A DNA stretch of 64,000 nt from Xaviernesmea oryzae (GCF_900177415.1 NZ_FXAF01000008.1:372001-436000), one strand, 5' to 3'; positions 51,962-60,418 are shown, counted from the stretch's first letter. Made by a program: numbers and translations. The notes: a model not told the origin generated them from the letters alone.

Positions 51962-53092
51962 ATGAAACTGGGTATCGACACACAGAAACTTCCCGAGTTC
52001 CGCAAGCGCGGGCCGCTGGCCAGCCTCGACCATGTTAAGGAACTCGGCCTTGGCGGCCTGTTCTTTCCGACGGTTCTTGACATGAGCCCGACGCTCGACA
52101 CAGGCGAGCTGCGTGACATCCGCACCAGGGCTGACGAACTCGACCTCTATCTCGAGGCCGGCGTCGGCAAGATCAATCCCTATTGCAGCGCAGAGGCCCC
52201 GGAATTCCGCGCCGTCGGTGATGGCGATGTTATCCTCGGCTTCACCCGCATGATCGAGGCCAGTGCCGCCATCGACTGCCGCGAGCTCTGGGTATCGCCC
52301 GGCAATTTCAAATCCGAATATCGCGGCCGGCTGGCCAATGACCGGTTCCGCACCGACGTGACCTGGGACGAGCAACTGCAGGCCATCGAAAAGGTACTGC
52401 TGAAGCTGGCACCGGTCGCCCGGGCCCATGGCGTGCATCTCAACATGGAGACGCATGACGAGATCACCTCCTTCGAGATCCTCCGCCTTATCGAGAGGGT
52501 TGGCGCGGATTGCATGGGCGTGGTCTTCGACACCGCCAATGGCCTGCAGCGCGCCGAACATCCGGTCTTCGCCGCCAAGCGTGTAGCGCCGTATGTGCGC
52601 CAGACCCATATCAAGGATGCCTATGTGAGCCATGCGCCCGGCGGTCTCGATTTCCAGACGCGCCCCGTCGGCGGCGGCATCGTAGACTTCGCGACAATCA
52701 TTCCGATCCTGGCAAAGGCAAATCCGGAGCTGAACCTGTCGCTCGAGGTTGCGGCCTCCGTCGAAGACAAGCCACGAAAAGCGAATCCACGCCAGTGCAT
52801 TGAGATCAACGATCCGATCTGGCGCGCCGGCCACCCAGATCTCGACGCGGAGGAGCTGGAAGCCTATCTCGCGCTGATCGACGCCTACGGCGAGCGGGTC
52901 GCGGCAGGCGAAATCCCTGATTGGGAGACCTATGAAGCGAGCCAATACGGCTATCCGACCTACCAGAACCAGTCCTATGGCTACCACGAAGCCCTCACGT
53001 TCATCGAAGGATCGAAGCGCCACATCGAAACCATCTGCAGGGATATCGGGATCTTGCTCTCCACACCGAGTGCGAAACGACAAGCGGCCTGA
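51962..53092 (+). CDS. xylose-isomerase-like TIM-barrel protein
   Basis: 376 residues after AAGGAGACGATC. A divalent-metal TIM barrel of the AP_endonuc_2 family: ligands E in HLNMETHDEI, D in GVVFDTANGL, H in RQTHIKDAY and E in LSLEVAASVE. Members isomerise or epimerise keto sugars and related compounds (hydroxypyruvate isomerase, OtnI, inosose dehydratase). The C-terminal 80 residues extend beyond the usual barrel. It is 90 bp after the permease and before a GntR gene. The substrate is presumably the imported compound or its product (inference). Confidence 0.8.
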   Translation: MKLGIDTQKLPEFRKRGPLASLDHVKELGLGGLFFPTVLDMSPTLDTGELRDIRTRADELDLYLEAGVGKINPYCSAEAPEFRAVGDGDVILGFTRMIEASAAIDCRELWVSPGNFKSEYRGRLANDRFRTDVTWDEQLQAIEKVLLKLAPVARAHGVHLNMETHDEITSFEILRLIERVGADCMGVVFDTANGLQRAEHPVFAAKRVAPYVRQTHIKDAYVSHAPGGLDFQTRPVGGGIVDFATIIPILAKANPELNLSLEVAASVEDKPRKANPRQCIEINDPIWRAGHPDLDAEELEAYLALIDAYGERVAAGEIPDWETYEASQYGYPTYQNQSYGYHEALTFIEGSKRHIETICRDIGILLSTPSAKRQAA

Positions 53093-53097
53093 GCGAG

Positions 53098-53166
53098 GAA
53101 TGCGGCATTGGCGAAGCCTCTTGTCGATGCCGCATTCAAAAATACCGGGAAAGCTTGGCTTCCCGG
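53098..53166. other. two consecutive hairpins before the GntR gene
   Basis: GAATGCGGCAT (53098-53108) pairs perfectly with ATGCCGCATTC (53127-53137), and CCGGGAA (53145-53151) with TTCCCGG (53160-53166). They lie between the TIM-barrel stop and the GntR start. The first is followed by A-runs, not T-runs, so classical rho-independent termination on the plus strand is unlikely. mRNA stabilisation or attenuation is possible. Confidence 0.5.
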
Positions 53167-53237
53167 CGCAATGAGCATATACGCAGCGATATTCTCATGA
53201 AAAAAATTATATCGCCAGATCGTATTTGGAGCAGCAG

Positions 53238-53987
53238 ATGAAAAGGGCGCGTCGCCAAGTCACCAAGACAGCACCTAAGGCCAGCAACGCTGCCGAAGCC
53301 GCCGAAAACGCCAATGACGATGTGTCCGAACGCATCCGCACGACACTGGCCAACGCGATCGGCGAAGGCGCACTGAAACCCGGAACCAAAATCCTCGAGG
53401 ATGCGATCGCGGATCATTTCGGTGTGAGCCGCACCGTCGTGCGCGGCGCACTTGGTGTGCTCGAAAGCGACCACCTTCTGGAACGCAAGAAAAACCGCGG
53501 CACCTTTGTCGCTGAACCCGGCATCGATGAGGCGCGCGCCCTCTTCGAATCCCGCCGAAAGCTCGAACATGCGATCCTCGAACTCGTCATGGAGCGCGCC
53601 TCGGCCGAGCAGCTGGATGCCCTAGAGAAGCTTGCCGACGAGGAAGAACAGATCCATCATCACGGCGACGAAAAATCCAAGACCACGCTGTCAGGCAAGT
53701 TCCACATCGTGCTCGCTGATCTCGGTGGCAACGCAGTCCTGACCGAAGTCCTGACCAAGATCGTGGCGCGCCTCTCTCTTGTCATGGCTCTGTATGAAGA
53801 GGAGAAGCGGGACGATTGCGGCGCCGACCATCACCGAATGATTGTCTCAGCGTTGAAGGCCAAGGACTTGGCCAAAGCACAACATCTGATGGACCACCAC
53901 CTAGCAGACATCGAGGGTCGTGTCCGCCTGACGGAGGGTCAGGGCGACCGGCACACGTTTATGGCGGTGCTGGAGAATTTCTCGTAG
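53238..53987 (+). CDS. GntR-family (FadR-type) transcriptional regulator
   Basis: 249 residues from ATG 53238, with GGAG six bases before it; a TTG at 53226 is in frame but unlikely. A lysine/alanine-rich N-terminal tail (1-25) precedes the winged helix (ILEDAIADHFGVSRTVVRGA, then RKKNRGTFVAEPGIDEAR). The FCD effector domain (about 105-230) holds candidate metal-binding histidines (SGKFHIVL, DDCGADHHRMI). It probably regulates the amino-acid-type transporter/isomerase operon it follows. Element copy (e) lies 54 bp past its stop. Confidence 0.87.
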   Translation: MKRARRQVTKTAPKASNAAEAAENANDDVSERIRTTLANAIGEGALKPGTKILEDAIADHFGVSRTVVRGALGVLESDHLLERKKNRGTFVAEPGIDEARALFESRRKLEHAILELVMERASAEQLDALEKLADEEEQIHHHGDEKSKTTLSGKFHIVLADLGGNAVLTEVLTKIVARLSLVMALYEEEKRDDCGADHHRMIVSALKAKDLAKAQHLMDHHLADIEGRVRLTEGQGDRHTFMAVLENFS

Positions 53988-54131
53988 TCAGTCGGCATCT
54001 CAAGCGAGGCCCGAGCCGGGACCACGCATCGCACGATCTTACAGTTGAAGGGATGTGAACCGACGTCCTAACAATGTCCAGCAAACGCTCTGAGTGTGCA
54101 ATGAATTACGCAGAAGCATGCTTCGCCCAGT

Positions 54132-54554
54132 TCAACCGCGCCATGGGTCGATGACGATCACCCCGGCACCATCGAAATCCTGAACATTACGAGTGACGAC
54201 AGCTAAACCATGAACTAACGCAGTAGCCGCAATCAAGGCATCAGCCTCATTCCGGCGGTCTGGAATATGTAAGTGGGCGCAACGCGTAGCGACAGTGTCG
54301 TCAATTGGCAAAACTCGTTCTGCGAATTCAGGGCGAACTCGACTGTCCATCCATTCGCGCAAGCGAAAACCCTGGGCAACATCTCGACGTTGGATGCTTA
54401 ATATCCCGCGCTCAAGTTCCAGGATAGTAATTGCAGAAATGAACAAGTCGTCTGAATTTTGAGCACCGACCCACTTCGTCACATTCGCATCGGCTTTTCC
54501 GTCCCCCACCTTGCGCAGCTCGGAGACGACATTTGTATCCAGCAAATACTTCAA
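54132..54554 (-). CDS. vapC: VapC-type PIN-domain toxin (FitB-like)
   Basis: 140 residues with the PIN acidic cluster: D6 in YLLDTNVVSELRK, E in ITILELERGI, D in RRNEADALIAATAL and the final NVQDFDGAGV. PIN toxins cleave RNA, often tRNA or rRNA. The ATG overlaps the antitoxin stop by four bases (54551-54554), the usual TA coupling. Confidence 0.9.
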   Translation of the reverse strand: MKYLLDTNVVSELRKVGDGKADANVTKWVGAQNSDDLFISAITILELERGILSIQRRDVAQGFRLREWMDSRVRPEFAERVLPIDDTVATRCAHLHIPDRRNEADALIAATALVHGLAVVTRNVQDFDGAGVIVIDPWRG

Positions 54555-54805
54555 GATAAATCGATCTCCCGAGGAGCGATCTCGGCTCGAGGTGGATCGA
54601 AATCAATGGTGGACAAGCCAGGCATCGAAAGAGCATCGACAACGTTGCGACGCTTGCCGGTCAGCCGCTCGAATTCGCTGTAGGTCATCAACACATGCGA
54701 CGGTCTCCCGCGATCTGTGATTACCACAGGCCCCTTCTGTGCAGCCTTTTTTGCCCTGCTGACATCGTGATTCAACTCACGGCTAGACAAACTGGTGATG
54801 CTCAT
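54551..54805 (-). CDS. vapB: VapB/Phd-YefM-type antitoxin
   Basis: 84 residues from ATG 54805. The Phd/YefM fold reads SRELNHDVSRAKKAAQKGPV, then ITDRGRPSHVLMTYSEFERL, the DNA-binding N-terminal domain. The C-terminal tail (LSTIDFDPPRAEIAPREIDL) would wrap the toxin. It is overlapped by vapC. An operator-like inverted repeat lies 11-30 bp upstream. Confidence 0.88.
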   Translation of the reverse strand: MSITSLSSRELNHDVSRAKKAAQKGPVVITDRGRPSHVLMTYSEFERLTGKRRNVVDALSMPGLSTIDFDPPRAEIAPREIDLS

Positions 54806-54815
54806 ATCATGCCTC

Positions 54816-54835
54816 ATGTAGTAACATACCTACAT
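54816..54835. promoter_or_regulatory. vapBC operator-like inverted repeat
   Basis: ATGTAG (54816-54821) and CTACAT (54830-54835) form a perfect dyad around eight bases, just upstream of the vapB ATG (54805, minus strand). This position fits autoregulation by the VapBC complex. Confidence 0.5.
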
Positions 54836-54941
54836 ATACGACATCGTTCATTGAGAAGCAATATCCAAGAACGTTTTGCTCTTGAGGGAATTTGAACCTT
54901 GGACCTACGCTTCAATTTACCTAACCCAATGAATACACTAA

Positions 54942-55601
54942 GAGCATCTGCTCGACGGCCGCAAGGATCTGCCGCCGATATATGGCAAACGCAGCGACGT
55001 GCAGGCACGCTTCCTCGACGATTCCAAGCAGGTGCTCTACATCCGCAACGACACGGCAAGGAGCGTCGACGAGACGCCTCTGCCGGACAAGCTTGCCAGC
55101 GTCGTCCTTGAAAAAATCCTGCCGGGACAACCGAAGCACATCATCGTCGATCTACGCCTCAACAACGGCGGCGACTTCTTCAACACGATCCTGTTTTCCC
55201 GGGCTATACCGCGACTTGTGCCGCGCGACGGGCGTGTCTTCGTGCTCGTGGGCAGGGCAACCTTCTCTGCCGGCATAACCACCGCCGCCATGCTCAAGGG
55301 CGAGGGAGGCGACAAGGTCACCCTTATCGGCGAACCGATGGGGGATGCCGGCCAGTTCTGGTCTGAGGGCAAGTATGTCGAATTGCCGAACTCCAAGATT
55401 GCCGTTCGCTACAGCCCCCAATTTCATGATTACGAGACCGGCTGCTTCGACATCGACACCTGCTATTGGGCCACCGTCGCCTTCGGCCCGCGCGGCATTT
55501 CGATTGCGCCGGAAATCACCATTGAGCCGAGTTTCAGCGCTTATGCTGATGGGCGAGACCCCGTGCTGGAGAAAGTGCTGGACTTGGCCGGCAGGCATTG
55601 A
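54942..55601 (+). pseudogene. S41-type peptidase, 5'-truncated
   Basis: The frame opens after TAA 54939 with EHLLDGRKDLPPIYGKRSD and continues DDSKQVLYIRNDTARSVDE, IIVDLRLNNGGDFFNTILFS and FVLVGRATFSAGITTAAMLK, where SAG holds the expected catalytic serine. It ends normally at 55601. The N-terminal half (leader, any PDZ domain and earlier residues) is missing, with no start signal, so it is a gene remnant. Element copy (d) and an IS21 fragment flank it, suggesting recombination. Confidence 0.7.
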
Positions 55602-55644
55602 ACCGGTTTGATCCCAGCGGGAAGGTCAGCAACCTCACCCGTTC

Positions 55645-55765
55645 GACGGTTTTGTCGAGTGTACGAAGCGCGCCGCGCCGACCTGGCTCATCCATCTCGA
55701 GCGCAGGCGCTACAGCGTGCCTGCGTCCTTCGTCAATCGGCCGGCGAGCGTTGGGGTCTATGGAG
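55645..55765 (+). pseudogene. IS21-family IstA transposase fragment
   Basis: In one frame the sequence reads FDGFVECTKRAAPTWLIHLE, then RRRYSVPASFVNRPASVGVY. This is a conserved block near the C-terminal end of IstA (usually followed by ...RVYADRLVFV). About 40 residues remain. Neither the DDE core nor istB is present. Confidence 0.65.
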
Positions 55766-56159
55766 GTTTCGCCCCTGGTTCGGAGAGTGGCTGAGACAGT
55801 CTACACTCTGTAAAGGCGGATAGCCGTTGGCGGCTGGACGCCTGCCGCGGAAATTCTGGATGGCGAGCGAGAGCCGCTGCGGGTCTCGCTCGCCAATTTC
55901 CTAGTCCGACTACATTCCTGCGCCAGCTTTCGGCGCTGGCGTGTTAAGCAACTGCTATTCCCAGAGGTCTACAATTCCGCTACCGCCAAAATGCTGGACG
56001 ATGACGCCCGTGATCTTTGCCGCCTGTTCGGCACGGACCCAGTCGCGCTGCCATTCGGCTGCGAGCGCCAGCCGGGGCATCACTGCGGTGAGGATCATCG
56101 GAACGTCGAAGGCTTTAGTCGCTTTGAACGGCTGCAAACATAGTGGAGCGTCAGATCGA
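55766..56159. other. gene-poor stretch with one unrecognised minus-strand frame
   Basis: A minus-strand frame ending at 55955 reads LQPFKATKAFDVPMILTAVM, PRLALAAEWQRDWVRAEQAA and KITGVIVQHFGGSGIVDLWE. The codon pattern looks coding, but there is no start near 56140, so it is probably the 3' end of a lost gene. It abuts the SDR gene. Nothing else was recognised. Confidence 0.35.
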
Positions 56160-56933
56160 TCAGATCCGGGCGCCACCCGTGGCATCGATCATCTGGCCCG
56201 TCGTCCAACGCGCATCGTTCGATGCGAGGAAGGCGATAACGTCGGCGACGTCCTCCGCCTTTCCAACGCGTGAGAAGACCGAGAGTGCTTCGGCGCCGGC
56301 GCGCGCGTCCGGCGATGCCAGCCACTCCGCATTCATATCGGTCTCCGTCACGCCGGGCAGCACGGCATTGACCGTAATTCCGCGAGCCGCAAATTCAGGT
56401 GCCAGCGCCAGCGTCAACGTCTCCAGCGCGCCCTTGGAGGCTGCATAGGCGGGATGGGTCGGCGCCGCGATCCGCGTAAACCCGGTCGAGACATTGATGA
56501 TGCGGCCGTTGTCGCGAATGTCGTCGGCCACTGCCTGGATCAGGAAGAACGGCGCCTTGTAGTTGATCGTCATCACCTCGTCGAAGGCGGCTTCGCTCGT
56601 CTGCTTCAATGGCAATGCGGGCGCGATGCCGGCATTGTTTACCAGAATGTCGAGAGCGGAAGAGCCCGTCTCGCTGCGCGCGGCTTCGCTGAACTGCGCC
56701 CAGAGGCTGTCGGCCGCCTCCTTGCCCTGTCTGAGATCGGCCTTCACGGCGACGGCCTTGACGCCGAGCGCTTCGATTTCTCGTACCGTGGCTTTGGCCG
56801 CATCCGAATTGGCGGTGTAGTGCACGCCAATCAGCGCGGCGCCCTCTTTCGCAAACGCAAGGGCAGCCGCCCGGCCGATACCGCGCGAACTTCCGGTGAT
56901 GAGGGCTATTTTGTCAGCGAGTCGTTTGGACAC
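56160..56933 (-). CDS. short-chain dehydrogenase/reductase (FabG-like SDR)
   Basis: 257 residues. The cofactor loop is TGSSRGIGRAA near residue 14, NNAG is near 95, and the catalytic YAASKGALETL block follows SxxT-type strand residues. C-terminal PGVTETDMN is intact. It is an NAD(P)H-dependent alcohol/ketone oxidoreductase. It is divergent from a TetR regulator, with two copies of one operator between them, so it is almost certainly under that repressor. Confidence 0.9.
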   Translation of the reverse strand: MSKRLADKIALITGSSRGIGRAAALAFAKEGAALIGVHYTANSDAAKATVREIEALGVKAVAVKADLRQGKEAADSLWAQFSEAARSETGSSALDILVNNAGIAPALPLKQTSEAAFDEVMTINYKAPFFLIQAVADDIRDNGRIINVSTGFTRIAAPTHPAYAASKGALETLTLALAPEFAARGITVNAVLPGVTETDMNAEWLASPDARAGAEALSVFSRVGKAEDVADVIAFLASNDARWTTGQMIDATGGARI

Positions 56934-56957
56934 TGATACACTCCGTTGCTAAATTAA

Positions 56958-57018
56958 ATAGTGATCCCTATAATAATAGCTGAAATACGCCTGTCAATGA
57001 TTTAATAGGGATCACTAT
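56958..57018. promoter_or_regulatory. paired TetR operators between SDR and tetR-type genes
   Basis: ATAGTGATCCCTAT (56958-56971) and its exact complement ATAGGGATCACTAT (57005-57018) are placed as a mirror pair, one near each gene start. Each is itself a near-palindrome centred on GATC. The right copy ends five bases before the TetR ATG and would block its translation start region or promoter. Confidence 0.75.
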
Positions 57019-57022
57019 TTTA

Positions 57023-57658
57023 ATGACTGAGGCTATCCGCAAACGAGGAAGACCGCGTGCTCTCGATCGCGACGTCGGGCTCGACATCGCGGCACGCCTG
57101 TTCTGGGAGCGCGGCTACGAAGGAACCTCGACCGCCGACCTCACGAAAGCCATGGGAATCAATCCGCCCACGCTTTATTCTATGTTCGGCTCAAAGGAAG
57201 AATTGTACCGTCAGGCGCTCGACTTCGGCATTGCCCGTGAAACCAGTCGCCGGTCGAAAATTCTGCAATCGGATCTTCCGATTCAGGAGGCCCTGAGCCT
57301 CTACCTCTACGATATCGCCGATGGGGACACCCAGCCGGATAAACCGCGGGGCTGCATGGTCTCGACGGCTGTCCTGCAACACGCAGAAGAGAATGCATCC
57401 GTCGCGCGGATGACGGCAGCCCTGCGCGAGACGTCGATCCAGACCCTCAAGGCCCGCTTCGACCGCGCCGTCGAGGAAGGCGAATTGCCGGCGCGAACCG
57501 ACACCGACACGCTCGCGCGCTTCTATGGTGCGATCATCCAGGGCATGTCCGCTCAGGCATGCGACGGCGCCTGCAATGCGCAGCTGAAGCGGCTGATCGA
57601 CATCGCGCTCACGGCCTGGCCTGGGAAGCGTCGGACCGCGGCCGAGAATTCTGACTGA
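57023..57658 (+). CDS. TetR-family transcriptional regulator
   Basis: 211 residues. N-terminal helix-turn-helix: AARLFWERGYEGTSTADLTK, then MGINPPTLYSMFGSKEELYR. The C-terminal ligand domain matches the TetR_C_16-like group with CMVSTAVLQHAEEN. It is divergent from the SDR gene, and two mirror-image operators separate them. It is expected to repress both genes until an inducer binds. Confidence 0.9.
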   Translation: MTEAIRKRGRPRALDRDVGLDIAARLFWERGYEGTSTADLTKAMGINPPTLYSMFGSKEELYRQALDFGIARETSRRSKILQSDLPIQEALSLYLYDIADGDTQPDKPRGCMVSTAVLQHAEENASVARMTAALRETSIQTLKARFDRAVEEGELPARTDTDTLARFYGAIIQGMSAQACDGACNAQLKRLIDIALTAWPGKRRTAAENSD

Positions 57659-57906
57659 GGACACTCAACCGCTCATACTGGCCGCCAAGATCGCAAAAAC
57701 ATCATCAGCGGGGCCACCGGTGCCCTGAGAGATGGGATAGCAATACGAGGTTCTTGATGAGAGCAGAACCTCAGACGAGGTCATTCACGTCCAGCAGTGC
57801 AGTTGAAGGGATATGAGCCATTGCCTCCCATATGGTGCCGTCGCGGTGGAGCTTGGGGCTCCCTACCGTCTTCAACCGATAAGCGAGCGTGCCCCGTCAA
57901 GATCTG
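57659..57906. other. gap between tetR and methyltransferase genes with element copy (f)
   Basis: 248 bp between convergent genes. Copy (f) of the 21-bp element is at 57799-57819. No gene or strong terminator was seen. Confidence 0.35.
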
Positions 57907-59487
57907 TCATTCCTCAGCCCCATCCGACGATCCGCCGCCCTCGGGGGCATCGATGATCTGCAAGGCTTCCAGAAGCGGTCGCCCAAACTTGAGGAATTTA
58001 TTTGCCAAAACTCTGATTTCCTTTAGGTTCTCATCCTTGGATTCGATCTTCTTGCCGTCTCTCATGAGACGTTCGCCAATGCTGTCCAGGAAATCCCACA
58101 CATAGCTGGCCAAGGCCGCGGCGCCGACTTTACCCTCGCTGGAGGCGAGGACGAATAGCTGCGTCATGTGGGTGAGCCCGATCCCGCCTCCGGTCACCGG
58201 CGATACCATGTGGTGCAGATCCATGCTGACAAGCGCCCGCTGCAGGATGTGCCGGTTCAGCGCCCTACATTGCTCCTTGACCTTCTCCGAGGGGATCTGG
58301 GCTGGGGCCGCAAATCCGGCGCCGGTGAGCACGGTCAGGTAACCCACGACATCCTGAGACTTGAGACTTCGCAGCTTGTTATGTTTGACAAGTTCTTCGA
58401 CACGTTTTGGCCTATAGCCCTCGTCGGCCAGGGCCTCAAGGATCAAGTCGTATTTGTCGGCGGGCAGCGCCACTTCGCCCCTGGCACACACGATCTTTTT
58501 CGGGACATCGATTTCCGGGATCACCAGCACGAATGCCAGCGCGTGCCAGGCGTCGCGATGTTCCCGGCCTGGAAGTAGCCTTGCTCCCTTGACGAAGATA
58601 TCGGTACGGAAACGCCTGTTCACCAGATAGTCACGGACCGTCTCGCGCATGATCGGATGGCTGATCTGCGAAAGGAACTTGATCCCTTCCTCGTGGAGCT
58701 GGAAGGCGTCGATGCCATCGAGCAGCCGCGCCGAGCCGACATATGTGAGCTTGGCCTCGTCGAGACTCCGGACCATGTCGGAGAAGTGCTCGAGATGCCA
58801 ATCCGCATTCATATACTCGTGCCCGAGATAGTTGCGTCCCTGTTTCGTCAATTGCTCCAGATGATGCCTGGCGAAGGGGTTGTCCTGAAAATAGAACGAG
58901 CCGGCCTTTGCGGTCTCTTCCGCGAACTGCAGCGCGCCTTCGATCATCTCGGTCGGTCTCGACATCTTCCCGCCCCCATAGTCCTGGTAGAGGGACATCA
59001 GCTGGCGGATCGGTAAGACCGGAGCCCAGCCGGGCAGGCAGTTATAGCTTATATAGGCGATTCCCCCGGGACGGAGTTTCCGCCGGATGATGTCCGTTAT
59101 GATCTTGCGGTTCTTTTCCGATATCCAGCTCCAGATGCCGTGAAGCGCTATGACATCGAAGTCCGGGAGATCCCTCCGGCCGGCAAATTCCTCGAAGGAG
59201 TCGTCGAACAGATGAATGTCGGCTCGGGACGCATCGGCCAGCTTGCGAGCCTCGACCGTTTGCGCCGGATTGAAGTCGGTGCCCCAGTAGGATCCGGGAG
59301 ATGCCGCGGCGAGCATATTGATCGTAACACCCTGCCCGAAGCCGAGTTCCAGATAGGATGGCGCGGCGGGCAGCTGCGGCTCTACGCCATTGCAAAGACA
59401 GGCCAGGCGCAACATGGCCGGATTCATTTCCGGATAGTATCCATGGGTGTAGTTGAGGTCAGTGAAGTAGCCGTACGACCACGCCAT
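57907..59487 (-). CDS. class I SAM-dependent methyltransferase with regulatory domain
   Basis: 526 residues from ATG 59487, with GGAG eight bases upstream (TTG 59493 is less likely). Motif I is YLELGFGQGVTINMLAAA (about 45-62), the acidic residue lies in GTDFNP, and motif II/III in DFDVIALHGIWSWIS. A MethyTransf_Reg-type domain follows from about 210 (NADWHLEHFSDM, GARLLPGREHRDAWHALAF). The C-terminal 150 residues are helical and end with an acidic tail. It probably methylates a protein or peptide, since this family is annotated as regulatory. The 47-residue gene 78 bp upstream is a candidate partner. Confidence 0.82.
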   Translation of the reverse strand: MAWSYGYFTDLNYTHGYYPEMNPAMLRLACLCNGVEPQLPAAPSYLELGFGQGVTINMLAAASPGSYWGTDFNPAQTVEARKLADASRADIHLFDDSFEEFAGRRDLPDFDVIALHGIWSWISEKNRKIITDIIRRKLRPGGIAYISYNCLPGWAPVLPIRQLMSLYQDYGGGKMSRPTEMIEGALQFAEETAKAGSFYFQDNPFARHHLEQLTKQGRNYLGHEYMNADWHLEHFSDMVRSLDEAKLTYVGSARLLDGIDAFQLHEEGIKFLSQISHPIMRETVRDYLVNRRFRTDIFVKGARLLPGREHRDAWHALAFVLVIPEIDVPKKIVCARGEVALPADKYDLILEALADEGYRPKRVEELVKHNKLRSLKSQDVVGYLTVLTGAGFAAPAQIPSEKVKEQCRALNRHILQRALVSMDLHHMVSPVTGGGIGLTHMTQLFVLASSEGKVGAAALASYVWDFLDSIGERLMRDGKKIESKDENLKEIRVLANKFLKFGRPLLEALQIIDAPEGGGSSDGAEE

Positions 59488-59564
59488 CAGCAAGTCTCCA
59501 AGACACGTTCAAGGCTCGCGCCTGCGGTCGGTTTGTTGTTGTTGGTTTGCGAGGAAAGAAACGG

Positions 59565-59708
59565 TCATGACTTTGGCGCTGTACGGCACGCCAAGCGATT
59601 ACCCGAAAGAAATTGGTCGATTGTCACCGGGCTCGACGCCCTTGTGTGTGGTTCCACTGCCCCGCGAATTTGATGCGACGTGATGTTCTTGTTGGTCCAT
59701 TTCGTCAT
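59565..59708 (-). CDS. 47-residue peptide upstream of the methyltransferase gene
   Basis: ATG 59708 is preceded by AAGGA with a six-base spacer, a strong ribosome site. The peptide begins MTKWTNKNITSHQIRGAVEP, continues through a serine/threonine-rich middle, and ends LSGNRLACRTAPKS, with a single cysteine near the C-terminus. It is co-oriented with the methyltransferase, 77 bp ahead. Possibilities are a substrate or RiPP-like precursor, a regulatory leader, or chance. No homologue is recalled. The assignment rests on the start signals and synteny only. Confidence 0.45.
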   Translation of the reverse strand: MTKWTNKNITSHQIRGAVEPHTRASSPVTIDQFLSGNRLACRTAPKS

Positions 59709-59885
59709 GAAAGTTCCTTGTCTGCTCGGCCGCTCAGCGGACGTCGCGCGCTGAGCGCCTCGACGTCCCGCGTCTCGCCTTCCTTTCCAAGATGAACATG
59801 ACGCGCCAATTCTCCATGCCGGATTTCTCAAAAAATGTGCCTATTCCTCCATTGCCAGCTGAGTTCGGAGCTCCCGAATCGGCCC

Positions 59886-59914
59886 TTGACATTTGTTTGG
59901 TACCTTACATATTT
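59886..59914 (+). promoter_or_regulatory. sigma70-type promoter of the MarR-epimerase operon
   Basis: TTGACA (59886-59891) and ATATTT (59909-59914) are separated by 17 bases. TTGCTAGGTAGCTAGC follows directly and contains overlapping CTAG/TAGCTA repeats that could bind the MarR protein. Confidence 0.5.
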
Positions 59915-59956
59915 GCTAGGTAGCTAGCAGTAGCGGGCAAGCCAGGAGGCGCGTCG

Positions 59957-60418
59957 TTGGTTGATAAGCGGAAAAGGACGGATCGTGACCTTGTCGGGGC
60001 CTGGGCAAAGCGATGCTACTTCGCCGGCCGGGCGGTCATGGATTCCGTGCTTCGTCCTTATGATCTCGGCTCCGCACAGTGGTACGTGCTCTATCAACTC
60101 GCCACCGCCGGCCCGACCATGCAGCGTGATCTCGTGCGGTTGCTTGCGATCGAACGCGCCACAATGACCGGCATCGTCGCAACACTCGTGCGGAAGGGTC
60201 TCGTCGAGCAAGTGCCCGACCGGGTCGACCAGCGACAGAAGCTTCTCCGCGTGACGGCCACCGGCGCGAAACTCTGGGCCGAGTTGCCCGATCTCTCTTT
60301 CATCCGCTCGGCCGCATTCGATGGCATCGACTCCGCCGACATCGCGGTCGCGGTCAGGGTTCTCCAGACCGCGACGGAACGGCTCGAAAACCTACTGCAG
60401 AAAGGAACAACAACATGA
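59957..60418 (+). CDS. MarR-family transcriptional regulator
   Basis: 153 residues from TTG 59957, with AGGAGG seven bases upstream. The winged helix reads TMQRDLVRLLAIERATMTGI, then TLVRKGLVEQVPDRVDQRQK with the wing arginine/aspartate pair. Its stop overlaps the epimerase start (ATGA at 60415-60418), so regulator and enzyme are co-translated. Confidence 0.85.
   Translation: MVDKRKRTDRDLVGAWAKRCYFAGRAVMDSVLRPYDLGSAQWYVLYQLATAGPTMQRDLVRLLAIERATMTGIVATLVRKGLVEQVPDRVDQRQKLLRVTATGAKLWAELPDLSFIRSAAFDGIDSADIAVAVRVLQTATERLENLLQKGTTT

Noticed and set aside
50963..53083. 706-codon minus-strand open frame
   Set aside because: It lies opposite the amino-acid permease and the TIM-barrel gene, both of which have clear motifs.
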